DNA of 64,000 bases, taken from assembly GCA_029945625.1 (NCBI GenBank), contig JAQSCW010000031.1:69315-133314 (forward strand). The letters run 5' to 3'. Within the stretch, counting starts at the first letter, position 1, and every line of letters starts with the position of its first letter. This document shows, in pieces, positions 1 to 7,273 of the stretch. Made by a program: the position numbers and the translations under genes. Source of the DNA: a bacterium. Lineage in GTDB: Bacteria; Bacteroidota; Bacteroidia; B-17B0; Aurantibacillaceae. The notes under the pieces were generated by a model, which did not search any database, was not told the origin of the DNA, and worked only from the letters and a program-made list of their open reading frames with translations.

Positions 1-160
1 AAAGGGAACCAAGACTGAAGGGAGCTAAGACTAAAGGGAACCAAGACTAAAGGGAGCTAAGACTAAAGGGAGCTAAGACTAAAGGGAACCAAGACTAAAG
101 GGAACCAAGACTAAAGGGAACCAAGACTAAAGGGAGCTAAGACAAAAGGGAACCAAGAAC
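1..160. repeat. 16-bp tandem repeat, ten copies
   Basis: Ten head-to-tail 16-bp units run from the window edge. Two variants exist, AAAGGGAACCAAGACT and AAAGGGAGCTAAGACT, differing by two linked transitions (A/G and C/T). Their order is A-G-A-G-G-A-A-A-G-A; the second unit begins with G instead of A and the last two carry small 3' changes before the array breaks up. The array probably continues to the left of the window. There are no spacers, so it is not a CRISPR. No coding function is evident. Confidence 0.95.
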
Positions 161-223
161 CAAGAATTCGGACAAGCCTGTCAAGCATCTCATTTGTCTT
201 GCAACACGACGCCAACAAAATTA

Positions 224-796
224 TCATGTTGAACTACCCCAACGGTAACTATTTTGCTCCAATCCTATCAAATCTATTACCCTATCTATGACTGTTGCAG
301 CAAGCTCTTCCATTGTTTTTGGTCGCGAGTAAAATGAGGGGGAAGCGGGACAAACGATAGCGCCCGCCTCAGTAACTGTTTTCATATTATTGATATGAAT
401 AAGACTTAGCGGTGTGTCGCGTGTTACCAGAATTAATTTACGACGTTCCTTTAACATCACGTCGGCAGCTCTGGTGATGAGGTCGTTGCTGATGCCCGAG
501 GAAATGCGTGCCAGTGTTCCCATGCTGCAGGGACAGATGATTAAGGCGTCGTATTTTGAAGACCCCGAAGCAAAAGGAGCAAAGAAGTCATTTTTTTCGT
601 ACGTTTTAAAAGAATAATTTTCAAATCCCGAATCGCCCAATTCGAGGCGCCACACGGCTTTGGCATTGTCGCTAAACACCATGCTTATTTCCTGCAACTG
701 ATCTTGTAATGCCACAATTTTATCGAGAAGTACTTTTGCATAAATACTTCCGCTGGCGCCGGTGACGGCTATGGCTATTTTTGGTTTATGTGACAT
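224..796 (-). CDS. ubiX: UbiX-family flavin prenyltransferase
   Basis: 190 residues, full length for UbiX/Pad1 flavin prenyltransferases. These attach a dimethylallyl group to FMN to make the prenyl-FMN cofactor of UbiD-type decarboxylases; they do not decarboxylate themselves. The N-terminal TGASGSIYA flavin-binding loop (about residues 12-20) and the central CPCSMGTLARISSG segment (about 89-102) are family signatures. The start codon overlaps the stop of the upstream barrel gene by one base (TAATG), which suggests translational coupling, and mqnE lies just beyond. In the futalosine menaquinone route a UbiX/UbiD pair is thought to decarboxylate the dihydroxynaphthoate intermediate, so that role is inferred here. 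No ubiD is in the window. Confidence 0.93.
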   Translation of the reverse strand: MSHKPKIAIAVTGASGSIYAKVLLDKIVALQDQLQEISMVFSDNAKAVWRLELGDSGFENYSFKTYEKNDFFAPFASGSSKYDALIICPCSMGTLARISSGISNDLITRAADVMLKERRKLILVTRDTPLSLIHINNMKTVTEAGAIVCPASPSFYSRPKTMEELAATVIDRVIDLIGLEQNSYRWGSST

Positions 797-1467
797 TAGG
801 CCTTTTTGTTTAAATCAATATGATACGCAAAAAACAAGGTAAGAATATTACTATATAAACCCTTATTAAAGAATTGAGCTACGGGATTAGGATAAAACAC
901 GGTGGAATTTACTCCGTATCCGCGGATAGGTAAAATAGAATTTGAACATCTCAACTCCACCGAAAACTTATCTCCCAGTTTTCTTCCGAGGCCAATATTG
1001 ACTCCCACTTCAAATTTATTAAAGGGATAATTTCCTGTTTCATCTGTATAATTAATTACTTCTTTATATTTAGCCAAGTAGGCTACAGAAGGACCTATGG
1101 TGAAAAAATACTTAGGAAGAAAGAGGTACCGAAAGGAGAGGGGCAAGTCAATATAATTGAGAGTGAGTCGGTACGAACTGTAATCACCGGCATTTTGATT
1201 TGGATTGTGTAGAGCCCCCTTTTGTGAAAGGTAAAATCCTAATTCTATGCTTGCTTTACTGTTTAGTCGAGCGTTTAAACCAAGTCCAAAAAAAACACCA
1301 AACTTATCGTAGCCGTCGTAAGCATCTCCGTGAATTTGGCAACCATTTCCACCAAATGAGGGTTTGAGGCTAAAGATCTGATCATGATTTTGTTGTCCGT
1401 TCATCGCCCCTTGAAAGAAAATGATCGTTAGAAATGCGGTACACAAGTATTTTGAGAAACAATTCAA
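796..1467 (-). CDS. PorT-like outer membrane beta-barrel protein
   Basis: 223 residues with a signal peptide (about 1-24) and alternating amphipathic strands typical of small 8-stranded outer-membrane barrels of Bacteroidota (PorT/OMP_b-brl type). The segment YIDLPLSFRYLF is characteristic of this group. The only in-frame start giving a complete signal peptide is TTG. It sits 47 bp after mqnE and is coupled to ubiX, so it is probably co-transcribed with menaquinone genes, although no functional link is obvious. A true PorT role in type IX secretion cannot be claimed from this sequence alone. Confidence 0.75.
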   Translation of the reverse strand: MNCFSKYLCTAFLTIIFFQGAMNGQQNHDQIFSLKPSFGGNGCQIHGDAYDGYDKFGVFFGLGLNARLNSKASIELGFYLSQKGALHNPNQNAGDYSSYRLTLNYIDLPLSFRYLFLPKYFFTIGPSVAYLAKYKEVINYTDETGNYPFNKFEVGVNIGLGRKLGDKFSVELRCSNSILPIRGYGVNSTVFYPNPVAQFFNKGLYSNILTLFFAYHIDLNKKA

Positions 1468-1514
1468 TTATCTTATTGGCATTTTAGAAAAACCATTTAT
1501 TTATCATCCGTTTA

Positions 1515-2660
1515 TTAGCTCAGAGGATATTCTTTCACCACTTTGTACAGGGTATCTCTTTCAACAGGAAGTTTTCCGACTGCCTGAATCATTTCCACTA
1601 GTTGTTGTGTGGAGAGTTTGGGATTTTGTTCTTCCGAACCGGCCATACTGTATATTTTTGTCGTGTCGTCAATAGTACCATCCAAATCGTCGGTCCCAAA
1701 ATTTAGAGAAAGTTGTGCTGTATTTCTGCCTATCATAGCCCAATACGCTTTGATATGAGGAAAATTATCGAGGTAAATTCGGGCGATGGCATAATTTCGA
1801 AGGTCTTCAATCACACTCACTTCGGGCACATGGGCCATTTCATTTTCTTTGTTGCGAAATTTAAGAGGAATGAACGCATTAAAACCCTTGGTGCGATCTT
1901 GCAATTGACGCAATCGTTCCATGTGATCCACCCGGTGTTCGAAGCTCTCAATGTGACCATACAGCATGGTTGCGTTTGATTGGTTACCCATCTTATGCCA
2001 GATTTCATGAATGCTCAGCCATTCCTGCGTGGTGCATTTACCGCCGGCAATTTGTTCACGAATCTTTTCATCGAAAATCTCTGCGCCTCCGCCGGGTAGA
2101 CTGCCAAGTCCCGCTTCTTTCATTATTTTTAAACCTTCTTCGTAACTAAGATTTGCTTTCTTAAAGATATAGTGAAACTCCACAGGCGTAAGGGCTTTGA
2201 TATGCAAGCCGGGACGATGCTGTTTGATTTTGCGAAAAAGATCGGTGTAAAAATTAAGATCTTGTTTTGGAACCACGCCACCGGTGATGTGCACTTCCGT
2301 TACTTCCTGATCATCGTAACTTTTTACAATGTCCATAATTTGATCAACCGAAAGCTCCCAGCCCTGATCGCGGTTTTTTATAAGTCGCGAATAGGAACAA
2401 AATGCGCAAGAGTACACACAAACATTTGTGGGCTCCACGTGAAAATTATGATTGAAGTACACCCGGTTTCCGCTTTTTTTCTCGCGAACAAAGTTGGCAA
2501 GGGTTCCTAAAAATCCGAGTTCGGCGTGTTTGTATAAATACACAGCTTCATCAAAGGTGATGCGCTCGCTAGTTAACACTTTGGTAGCAATCGATTTTAA
2601 TTCAGTCGACAACAATGATGTCGCGACAATGGAGCCGGGTTCTTGAGCGGTTAGATTCAT
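1515..2660 (-). CDS. mqnE: Aminodeoxyfutalosine synthase (radical SAM)
   Basis: About 381 residues. MqnE joins 3-(1-carboxyvinyl)oxybenzoate with the adenosyl radical of SAM to give 6-amino-6-deoxyfutalosine, an early step of the futalosine menaquinone pathway. The radical-SAM cluster motif CVYSCAFC (C-x3-C-x2-C, about residues 81-88) follows the family segment HNFHVEPTNVC; HITGGVVP and LPGGGAEIFDEKIR also match MqnE. MqnC, its relative, is less likely because of the GGGAE segment and the MqnE-like C-terminus. The ORF track starts at a TTG (2669), but that codon lies inside an exact TAAATTTG promoter-like element, so the ATG at 2660 is preferred. Confidence 0.9.
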   Translation of the reverse strand: MNLTAQEPGSIVATSLLSTELKSIATKVLTSERITFDEAVYLYKHAELGFLGTLANFVREKKSGNRVYFNHNFHVEPTNVCVYSCAFCSYSRLIKNRDQGWELSVDQIMDIVKSYDDQEVTEVHITGGVVPKQDLNFYTDLFRKIKQHRPGLHIKALTPVEFHYIFKKANLSYEEGLKIMKEAGLGSLPGGGAEIFDEKIREQIAGGKCTTQEWLSIHEIWHKMGNQSNATMLYGHIESFEHRVDHMERLRQLQDRTKGFNAFIPLKFRNKENEMAHVPEVSVIEDLRNYAIARIYLDNFPHIKAYWAMIGRNTAQLSLNFGTDDLDGTIDDTTKIYSMAGSEEQNPKLSTQQLVEMIQAVGKLPVERDTLYKVVKEYPLS

Positions 2661-2666
2661 AGTGAA

Positions 2667-2674
2667 CAAATTTA
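2667..2674 (-). promoter_or_regulatory. Possible -7 element of mqnE
   Basis: On the minus strand this reads TAAATTTG, an exact match to the Bacteroidota -7 consensus TAnnTTTG, and ends 6 nt before the mqnE ATG. No good -33 TTTG is seen at the usual distance. If used, the transcript would be almost leaderless. Confidence 0.35.
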
Positions 2675-2802
2675 CGGCTTCTTTTTTGGGTGAAGGCAGG
2701 TAAATGCTAAAAAACCTTTATTTGTTAAAGAATTATATGTTAGGGATGTTTGCACTGCATAAAGCAGTAGTGATGTGCCGCCATAAAACCCTCCGAGGTA
2801 TG

Positions 2803-4236
2803 TCATTTTGTTTTTTCCCCAGCTAGTTTATTTATCATTCCCTTAAAAATTAGTCCATGAAAGGGAAGGACAGAATACCAATACAATCTTCCCAATAAGC
2901 CCAAGGGCCTGAATGTTGCTGTTTGTGTGAGGATATTGTTTTTATCAATTTTGAATTCTAGCCATGCCTCACCCGGAAGTTTCATTTCGGCATACAACAA
3001 CAGGCGTTTTTCTTGTTTATCCGCTAAAAGCACACGCCAAAAATCAACGGCATCGCCTGAAAATACTTCTGTTTCGCTTTTCCGACCTCTTCGCATGCCA
3101 ACACCCCCAATAACCTGGTCTAAAAAGCCTCTGATCTCCCATAGCCAGTGTCCGTAATACCACCCTGTTTTTCCGCCAATGGACCATATTTTTCTCAGCG
3201 AAACATCGCTATTTGTGAGCTTAAGTGAACGAATATCTTTAAAACAACCGTTAACCGGCACCTCAATAAATTTAGTGAGGCCTTCGTTAAATAGTTTACT
3301 TGTTTGTGCATCTTTCCAACTTGAAAGCACCTGGTTTTGTTCTATTTTGTCAAACGCCAATTTTATCGCTGTATCATAGTCAATTCTCTTAATACCAAGG
3401 AGCATGGCCAAATTGTTAGGCTTACAAATCACTTCTATTTTCATGCTGTTTACCAAATTCTTTGCAAGAGCATATGAGGTGGCTGTGACAAAATATAACC
3501 AGTAAGACGATATTTTGGGAGTCATAACTGGTACACTAACAATCCGCCTTTGCAAGCCTCGGATTTTTGCAAATCGCAAAAGCATTTCTTTGTAACTTAA
3601 AACATCAGGCCCTCCAATATCATAGCTATTATTGTAAGTTTCAGTTTTTCCAATAACGCCGATTAAAAATTCTACCACATTACGAATTGCAATTGGCTGA
3701 CATTTTGTTTTTAGCCACCGGGGTGCGATCATAAAGGGCAATTTCTCCACCAAATCTCGTATGATTTCAAATGAAGCACTTCCCGAGCCCACAATTATAC
3801 CGGCTTTTAATGTAGTGAGTGCAAAGGTAGAACCTGATAAAACGGTTTCCACATTTTTTCGTGATGACAAGTGTTTTGATAATTCGTCGGCGTTGCTAAT
3901 ACCACTGAGGTAAACAACCTGTTTGGTAGTTGTTTGTTCAATACGATTTTTAAAATTTGTGGCACAAAGCTCTTCCATGTTTTCAAAGTGCCCGCTTTCT
4001 GTTGACATGGAATGAATGAGGTAATAAGCTACATCAATATCTTTTGGAATTTGTTGCAAACTCTCTTTGTTTAGGAAGTCTGCCTCTATGAGCGAGAGAT
4101 TAGCAGTGGAATAGTTTTTCTTATTAAACCTGTTCTTATCTCTTACACAGCAGATCACCTCATGCCCGTCTTCCAATAGTACCGGTAGCAAGCGCTGTGC
4201 GATGTATCCGGTAACACCGGTTAGTAATACTTTCAT
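2803..4236 (-). CDS. NAD(P)-binding epimerase-like SDR with DUF2867
   Basis: About 477 residues. The N-terminal half is an atypical/extended SDR with the nucleotide-binding motif TGVTGYIAQRL near the start, like YbjT and related NAD(P)H-binding proteins. The C-terminal third (about residues 320-470) resembles DUF2867. Bacterial proteins of this two-part form are annotated as SDR oxidoreductases of unknown substrate. The track start is TTG at 4269; the ATG at 4236 places the Rossmann motif at the very N-terminus and is preferred. It lies 142 bp downstream, on the minus strand, of nothing obviously related; a second, unrelated SDR sits upstream at 4704. Confidence 0.8.
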   Translation of the reverse strand: MKVLLTGVTGYIAQRLLPVLLEDGHEVICCVRDKNRFNKKNYSTANLSLIEADFLNKESLQQIPKDIDVAYYLIHSMSTESGHFENMEELCATNFKNRIEQTTTKQVVYLSGISNADELSKHLSSRKNVETVLSGSTFALTTLKAGIIVGSGSASFEIIRDLVEKLPFMIAPRWLKTKCQPIAIRNVVEFLIGVIGKTETYNNSYDIGGPDVLSYKEMLLRFAKIRGLQRRIVSVPVMTPKISSYWLYFVTATSYALAKNLVNSMKIEVICKPNNLAMLLGIKRIDYDTAIKLAFDKIEQNQVLSSWKDAQTSKLFNEGLTKFIEVPVNGCFKDIRSLKLTNSDVSLRKIWSIGGKTGWYYGHWLWEIRGFLDQVIGGVGMRRGRKSETEVFSGDAVDFWRVLLADKQEKRLLLYAEMKLPGEAWLEFKIDKNNILTQTATFRPLGLLGRLYWYSVLPFHGLIFKGMINKLAGEKTK

Positions 4237-4703
4237 AATAAAATTTCTTAAACTTTTTCCCCAATACAATAGTTCCTTGCCAAAATACTTATTGAAGTCA
4301 TCTATTCATAAAATTGAGTTAGCACGTTCGCCTAAAATGCGTAACCGCGATTGATAGGTCACCGCGTATCTGAATCTGATCCGGAGGCTTCAATTGTTTC
4401 AATTTTATGCGGATGATTACAAATTGAATAATGGAATATAAATGGCTCATCAAAAATAATGGGTGCTTCTTTAAAATAAATTGTTGCAACATCCAATCTG
4501 AATTAAACCATTTGAGTGCCGGTAATGCCACTATTTATAATTTTCGAATACAAGTCTTCAAAAGGTATGCACCCTACAATGGAACGTATAACATCAGGAT
4601 TATTTCTTTCATATTAGCTGTTGCTGAAATAGTTCCCATACTCAGGCGACGGAGGCACAAAATTTTTATGTTTTTTATCTCTGATAAAATGCGCCACCAG
4701 TGT
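4237..4703. other. 467-bp gap without a convincing gene
   Basis: AT-rich stretch between two SDR genes. The track ORFs here (4319-4531 minus, 4431-4715 plus) do not look like proteins I recognise. On the minus strand one frame stays open across most of the gap except for two stop codons, which could be a decayed gene, but the translation has no recognisable motif. Confidence 0.5.
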
Positions 4704-5402
4704 TTATATTCTTAAAGTAGAAATGCCACCATCCACATGCAGGATCTGCCCTGTTATCCAACTGGATTTAGGAGATATCAGAAAATCAACAATGTTAACG
4801 ATGTCATCAGTTGTTCCAATTCTTTTTAGAGGATGACGCTGGGCATTTGCTTCCTTTTTTTGTTCACTGTTTAGTAATGTGGCTGCCAAAGGAGTATCGG
4901 TTAGAGAAGGCGCTATACAATTCACTCTTACTTTAGGAGCATACTCAGCCGCCAATGCTTTTGTTAAACCTTCAATTGCTCCTTTGGACGCAGACACCTG
5001 CGAATGAAAGGGCAAGCCGGTTTGAACTGCAACAGTTGAAAAAAGGGTAATGGAAGCATTCTCACTGTTCTTCAATTTAGAAGCAACGGTTTGTATTGTT
5101 TTGATGGCTCCTACAACTTGCAAGTTATAGTCATTTATAAAATCTGCCGGCTTAATTCTTTCAAATGGTCGAAGATTAATACTACCCGGGCAGTAGATTA
5201 CCCCTGCTAATGTGTCGGGCAAAAAAGCAAGTGAAAAGTTTTCATCTAAAACATTCAAATGACTGTACTTAATAAGTGGATGTTCTGCAGATGGTTCATT
5301 CTTATTGAAAGTGCCAAACACTTGATGGCCATTATCAGCCAATTGAAGCGCAAGTGCTTTACCTATTCCGGAAGAAGCGCCAATTATAAGATAGTTTGCC
5401 AT
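4704..5402 (-). CDS. Short-chain dehydrogenase/reductase family protein
   Basis: 232 residues, classical-SDR length. The NAD(P)-binding motif GASSGIGK is at about residues 8-15, the catalytic-serine region FSTVA at about 121-125, and the C-terminal DGG segment is present. The active-site motif, normally YxxxK, reads VSASK: the lysine is kept but the catalytic tyrosine is valine. Some SDR subfamilies carry this change, so the protein may be a divergent enzyme or a non-catalytic binding protein. The substrate is unknown. Genes on both sides are transcribed in the same direction but are separated by gaps of over 300 bp, so it may stand alone. Confidence 0.85.
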   Translation of the reverse strand: MANYLIIGASSGIGKALALQLADNGHQVFGTFNKNEPSAEHPLIKYSHLNVLDENFSLAFLPDTLAGVIYCPGSINLRPFERIKPADFINDYNLQVVGAIKTIQTVASKLKNSENASITLFSTVAVQTGLPFHSQVSASKGAIEGLTKALAAEYAPKVRVNCIAPSLTDTPLAATLLNSEQKKEANAQRHPLKRIGTTDDIVNIVDFLISPKSSWITGQILHVDGGISTLRI

Positions 5403-5755
5403 TGAGAACTTGTATAATGTTGTTAGATAATAATAACAATTGAACTCTTAAATTGTTCTGTCAATTTATCTTAATTTTCTCCCAATTTTTGGGCCTACGA
5501 TTAACCCGTCTGAATGAATCCTTAACTAGTAACAATTGCCAAAAGGCTTAGAGTGAATTTTCTAACAAATGGGACAGAGGTAAAAAGAAACGTTCTGACC
5601 TGAAGATCATGTGTTTTTGCGACTGAAGGCTACGAAAGTCCTAGCTCTTTTTTATTCGAGTTAAGCGAAGCTTTTGCTTATTATTGTTGAGCTTTTGCCA
5701 ATCTATGGTTGCGGCGGACAAGTTCAAATTACTACAATAAACTAGCGAGAACAGT
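5403..5755. other. 353-bp intergenic region
   Basis: No coding signal on either strand. It contains an imperfect palindrome around 5665-5682 (AAGCGAAGCTTTTGCTT) about 75-90 bp beyond the DUF1801 stop region when read on the plus strand; no clear terminator U-tract follows it. Nothing else recognised. Confidence 0.5.
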
Positions 5756-6181
5756 TTATTTCTTCGTTTTACCTTTTAGTTTCTTTTCCCTTAAATACTC
5801 CTCTCTTATCTTAATTAGGTCAATTCCTGAACAGTCGGCAAATAATTTTCTTACAATTCCCAAAGGCATCTCCTCCGCGGCGTTGAAATTAATACAGCCT
5901 TTTTGAAATTTTGCCGTAGGAAAAAGCGCTTGATATTTTGTGTACAATTTCTCCGATCCATACATGGGTAAAACATGGAGCGACATATATTTCTTCACGC
6001 CGGCAAGTGCATATTTCATCGAACCTTTTGCCTTATACACAATCATTTCTTTTCCCATCATGGGTTCTACAATTGGTACAACGGTTTTGTCTTCTTCCAC
6101 AATTAGCGAGTGAATCTGCGACAGAATTGTCTGCCTGTCGGTAGATTGGTTGGAGATGTACTTTTTAACGTGTGCGTCCAT
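5756..6181 (-). CDS. DUF1801 (YdhG-like) family protein
   Basis: 141 residues, the typical length for DUF1801 proteins (PF08818; relatives include B. subtilis Fra/YdhG-type proteins). Matching features are the early segment on a predicted helix (about residues 1-30), the GKEMIVYKAKGSMKYALAG strand region (about 43-61), and the phosphate/GKGCI-like turn QKGCINF (about 93-99). The C-terminus is a very basic tail (KKLKGKTKK). The biochemical role is unclear; some relatives have been suggested to handle iron or to be small stress proteins. ATG start; apparently monocistronic. Confidence 0.8.
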   Translation of the reverse strand: MDAHVKKYISNQSTDRQTILSQIHSLIVEEDKTVVPIVEPMMGKEMIVYKAKGSMKYALAGVKKYMSLHVLPMYGSEKLYTKYQALFPTAKFQKGCINFNAAEEMPLGIVRKLFADCSGIDLIKIREEYLREKKLKGKTKK

Positions 6182-6402
6182 GTGTTAATTTTTTTTATTT
6201 GTTAGGAGCAAATTATTCCGATTTTTATAAAGCACAGATGTTTGCGCTGAAATTACGCAAAAAAAATCGAGCAAGGCAAGCACTATTTTTGTCCACGATT
6301 AACCTGATTAAGTCTAGGAAGGAACGTTTAAATGCTAAATTGTTTTTGCTAACTCCTCTGTTTTGATCGAATTCGAATAACATGAGGTGTTATGAAGATG
6401 TT

Positions 6403-6831
6403 TTACCTGCTGCTACTTTCCACCAGAGATACCGCTTCCTTTGGAGTCAATATTGGTAATGCGCTTGGTTTATAGTCTTTAGTGTCACGCGTAACAATGA
6501 AATCAATTTTACTTAAAGATTTTGCACAGTTATATTGAATTGCGTCTTCAAAGTCTTTGAAGTCTGATTTAAGTGCCTTCTTTATGATATCTTTAGAAAC
6601 GTCAATTATGTCTGTCCACTCATTTAACTCCGTTAACATCTTAATAGTTTCTGCATGTGAACACGATTGCCGTAGAATGTAATACATGTTATTATAAGAA
6701 ACAGCAGAAATATAAATGTTTATTTGCTTCTTAAAGGAATAATTAAAAAGCCTTGCAGCTTCTGTTGAAAAAGGTTTGCGGTCTGCGAAAAAATCAATAA
6801 GTACGTTGGTGTCTAAAAAAAGATTCTTCAT
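6403..6831 (-). CDS. PIN-domain toxin (VapC-like)
   Basis: 142 residues forming one PIN domain, a Mg-dependent ribonuclease fold. The expected acidic metal ligands are visible: D7 in LFLDTNVLIDFF, E95/D96 in FEDAIQY, and D116 in VTRDTKDY. The gene overlaps the upstream antitoxin by four bases (ATGA), the standard arrangement for a type II toxin-antitoxin pair with translational coupling. RNA target is unknown. The gap after it (6182-6402) has no gene. Confidence in the domain is high; toxin activity is inferred from context. Confidence 0.88.
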   Translation of the reverse strand: MKNLFLDTNVLIDFFADRKPFSTEAARLFNYSFKKQINIYISAVSYNNMYYILRQSCSHAETIKMLTELNEWTDIIDVSKDIIKKALKSDFKDFEDAIQYNCAKSLSKIDFIVTRDTKDYKPSALPILTPKEAVSLVESSSR

Positions 6832-7076
6832 GATTTATACTTCCTTAGCAGAACTTTGGCTAGCTCTTTTTTATAGTCAAAGTCTTCAGGCAATTCAATT
6901 GACCCCATTAATTTTAAAATTTTTGGTGAAATACTGTCTGTTTTATTTTCTTTAGAGGTCAACGACATGAGATAGTTTTCTACGATGTCCGACAGACTTT
7001 TTCCTTTTTGTTTGGCGTATTTCTTAGCAATTGAGATTACTGAGTCGTCAATTGTCAAGGTGAGTTTGGTTGTCAT
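6828..7076 (-). CDS. DUF6364-type antitoxin of the PIN toxin
   Basis: 82 residues. The N-terminal part, starting MTTKLTLTIDDSVI and followed by a helix (AKKYAKQKGKSLSDIV), is a ribbon-helix-helix-like DNA-binding unit as in DUF6364 proteins; the C-terminal half (SPKILKLMGSIELPEDFDYKKEL) is the region that usually wraps the toxin. It is the first gene of the pair, and its promoter overlaps an inverted repeat that this protein is expected to bind, so autorepression is likely. ATG start 14-20 nt after the predicted transcription start. Confidence 0.85.
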   Translation of the reverse strand: MTTKLTLTIDDSVISIAKKYAKQKGKSLSDIVENYLMSLTSKENKTDSISPKILKLMGSIELPEDFDYKKELAKVLLRKYKS

Positions 7077-7077
7077 T

Positions 7078-7127
7078 ACACGTGTATATATATTTACAAA
7101 TATACGTGTTAAAGTTTAAATTACAAA
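7078..7127 (-). promoter_or_regulatory. Promoter and overlapping operator of the toxin-antitoxin pair
   Basis: On the minus strand a -33 TTTG (7124-7127) is followed by exactly 19 nt and a perfect -7 TATATTTG (7097-7104), the textbook Bacteroidota promoter. The -7 element lies inside an imperfect inverted repeat (7078-7109) whose arms are ACACGTGTATAT and ACACGTATAT. This places the likely antitoxin operator on top of the RNA polymerase site. Confidence 0.8.
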
Positions 7128-7194
7128 ACACCTGTCCGTTCGAAACTTATAGGGAAATAGAGCATTGTGACCTCCATTGTGGTGAGGAATGGGA

Positions 7195-7210
7195 GGATCT
7201 AATTAGATCC
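7195..7210. repeat. 16-bp perfect palindrome
   Basis: GGATCTAATTAGATCC is a perfect 16-bp palindrome in the gap between the toxin-antitoxin promoter and the end of lon. It is preceded by a short CCTCC...GGGAGG stem. It could be a protein-binding site or part of the lon 3' end structure; no U-tract follows to make a classical terminator. Confidence 0.6.
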
Positions 7211-7273
7211 AACTGTTTAATTTAGTACAAAAAATGCAACCAAACGGAAAGCCTTAAAAGTTCAAACACAGTA

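Noticed and set aside
1-160. CRISPR array
   Set aside because: Units lie head to tail without spacers.
4319-4715. Small ORFs between the two SDR genes
   Set aside because: No recognisable motif; AT-rich composition; a frame open except for two stops may be a relic, but this cannot be shown.
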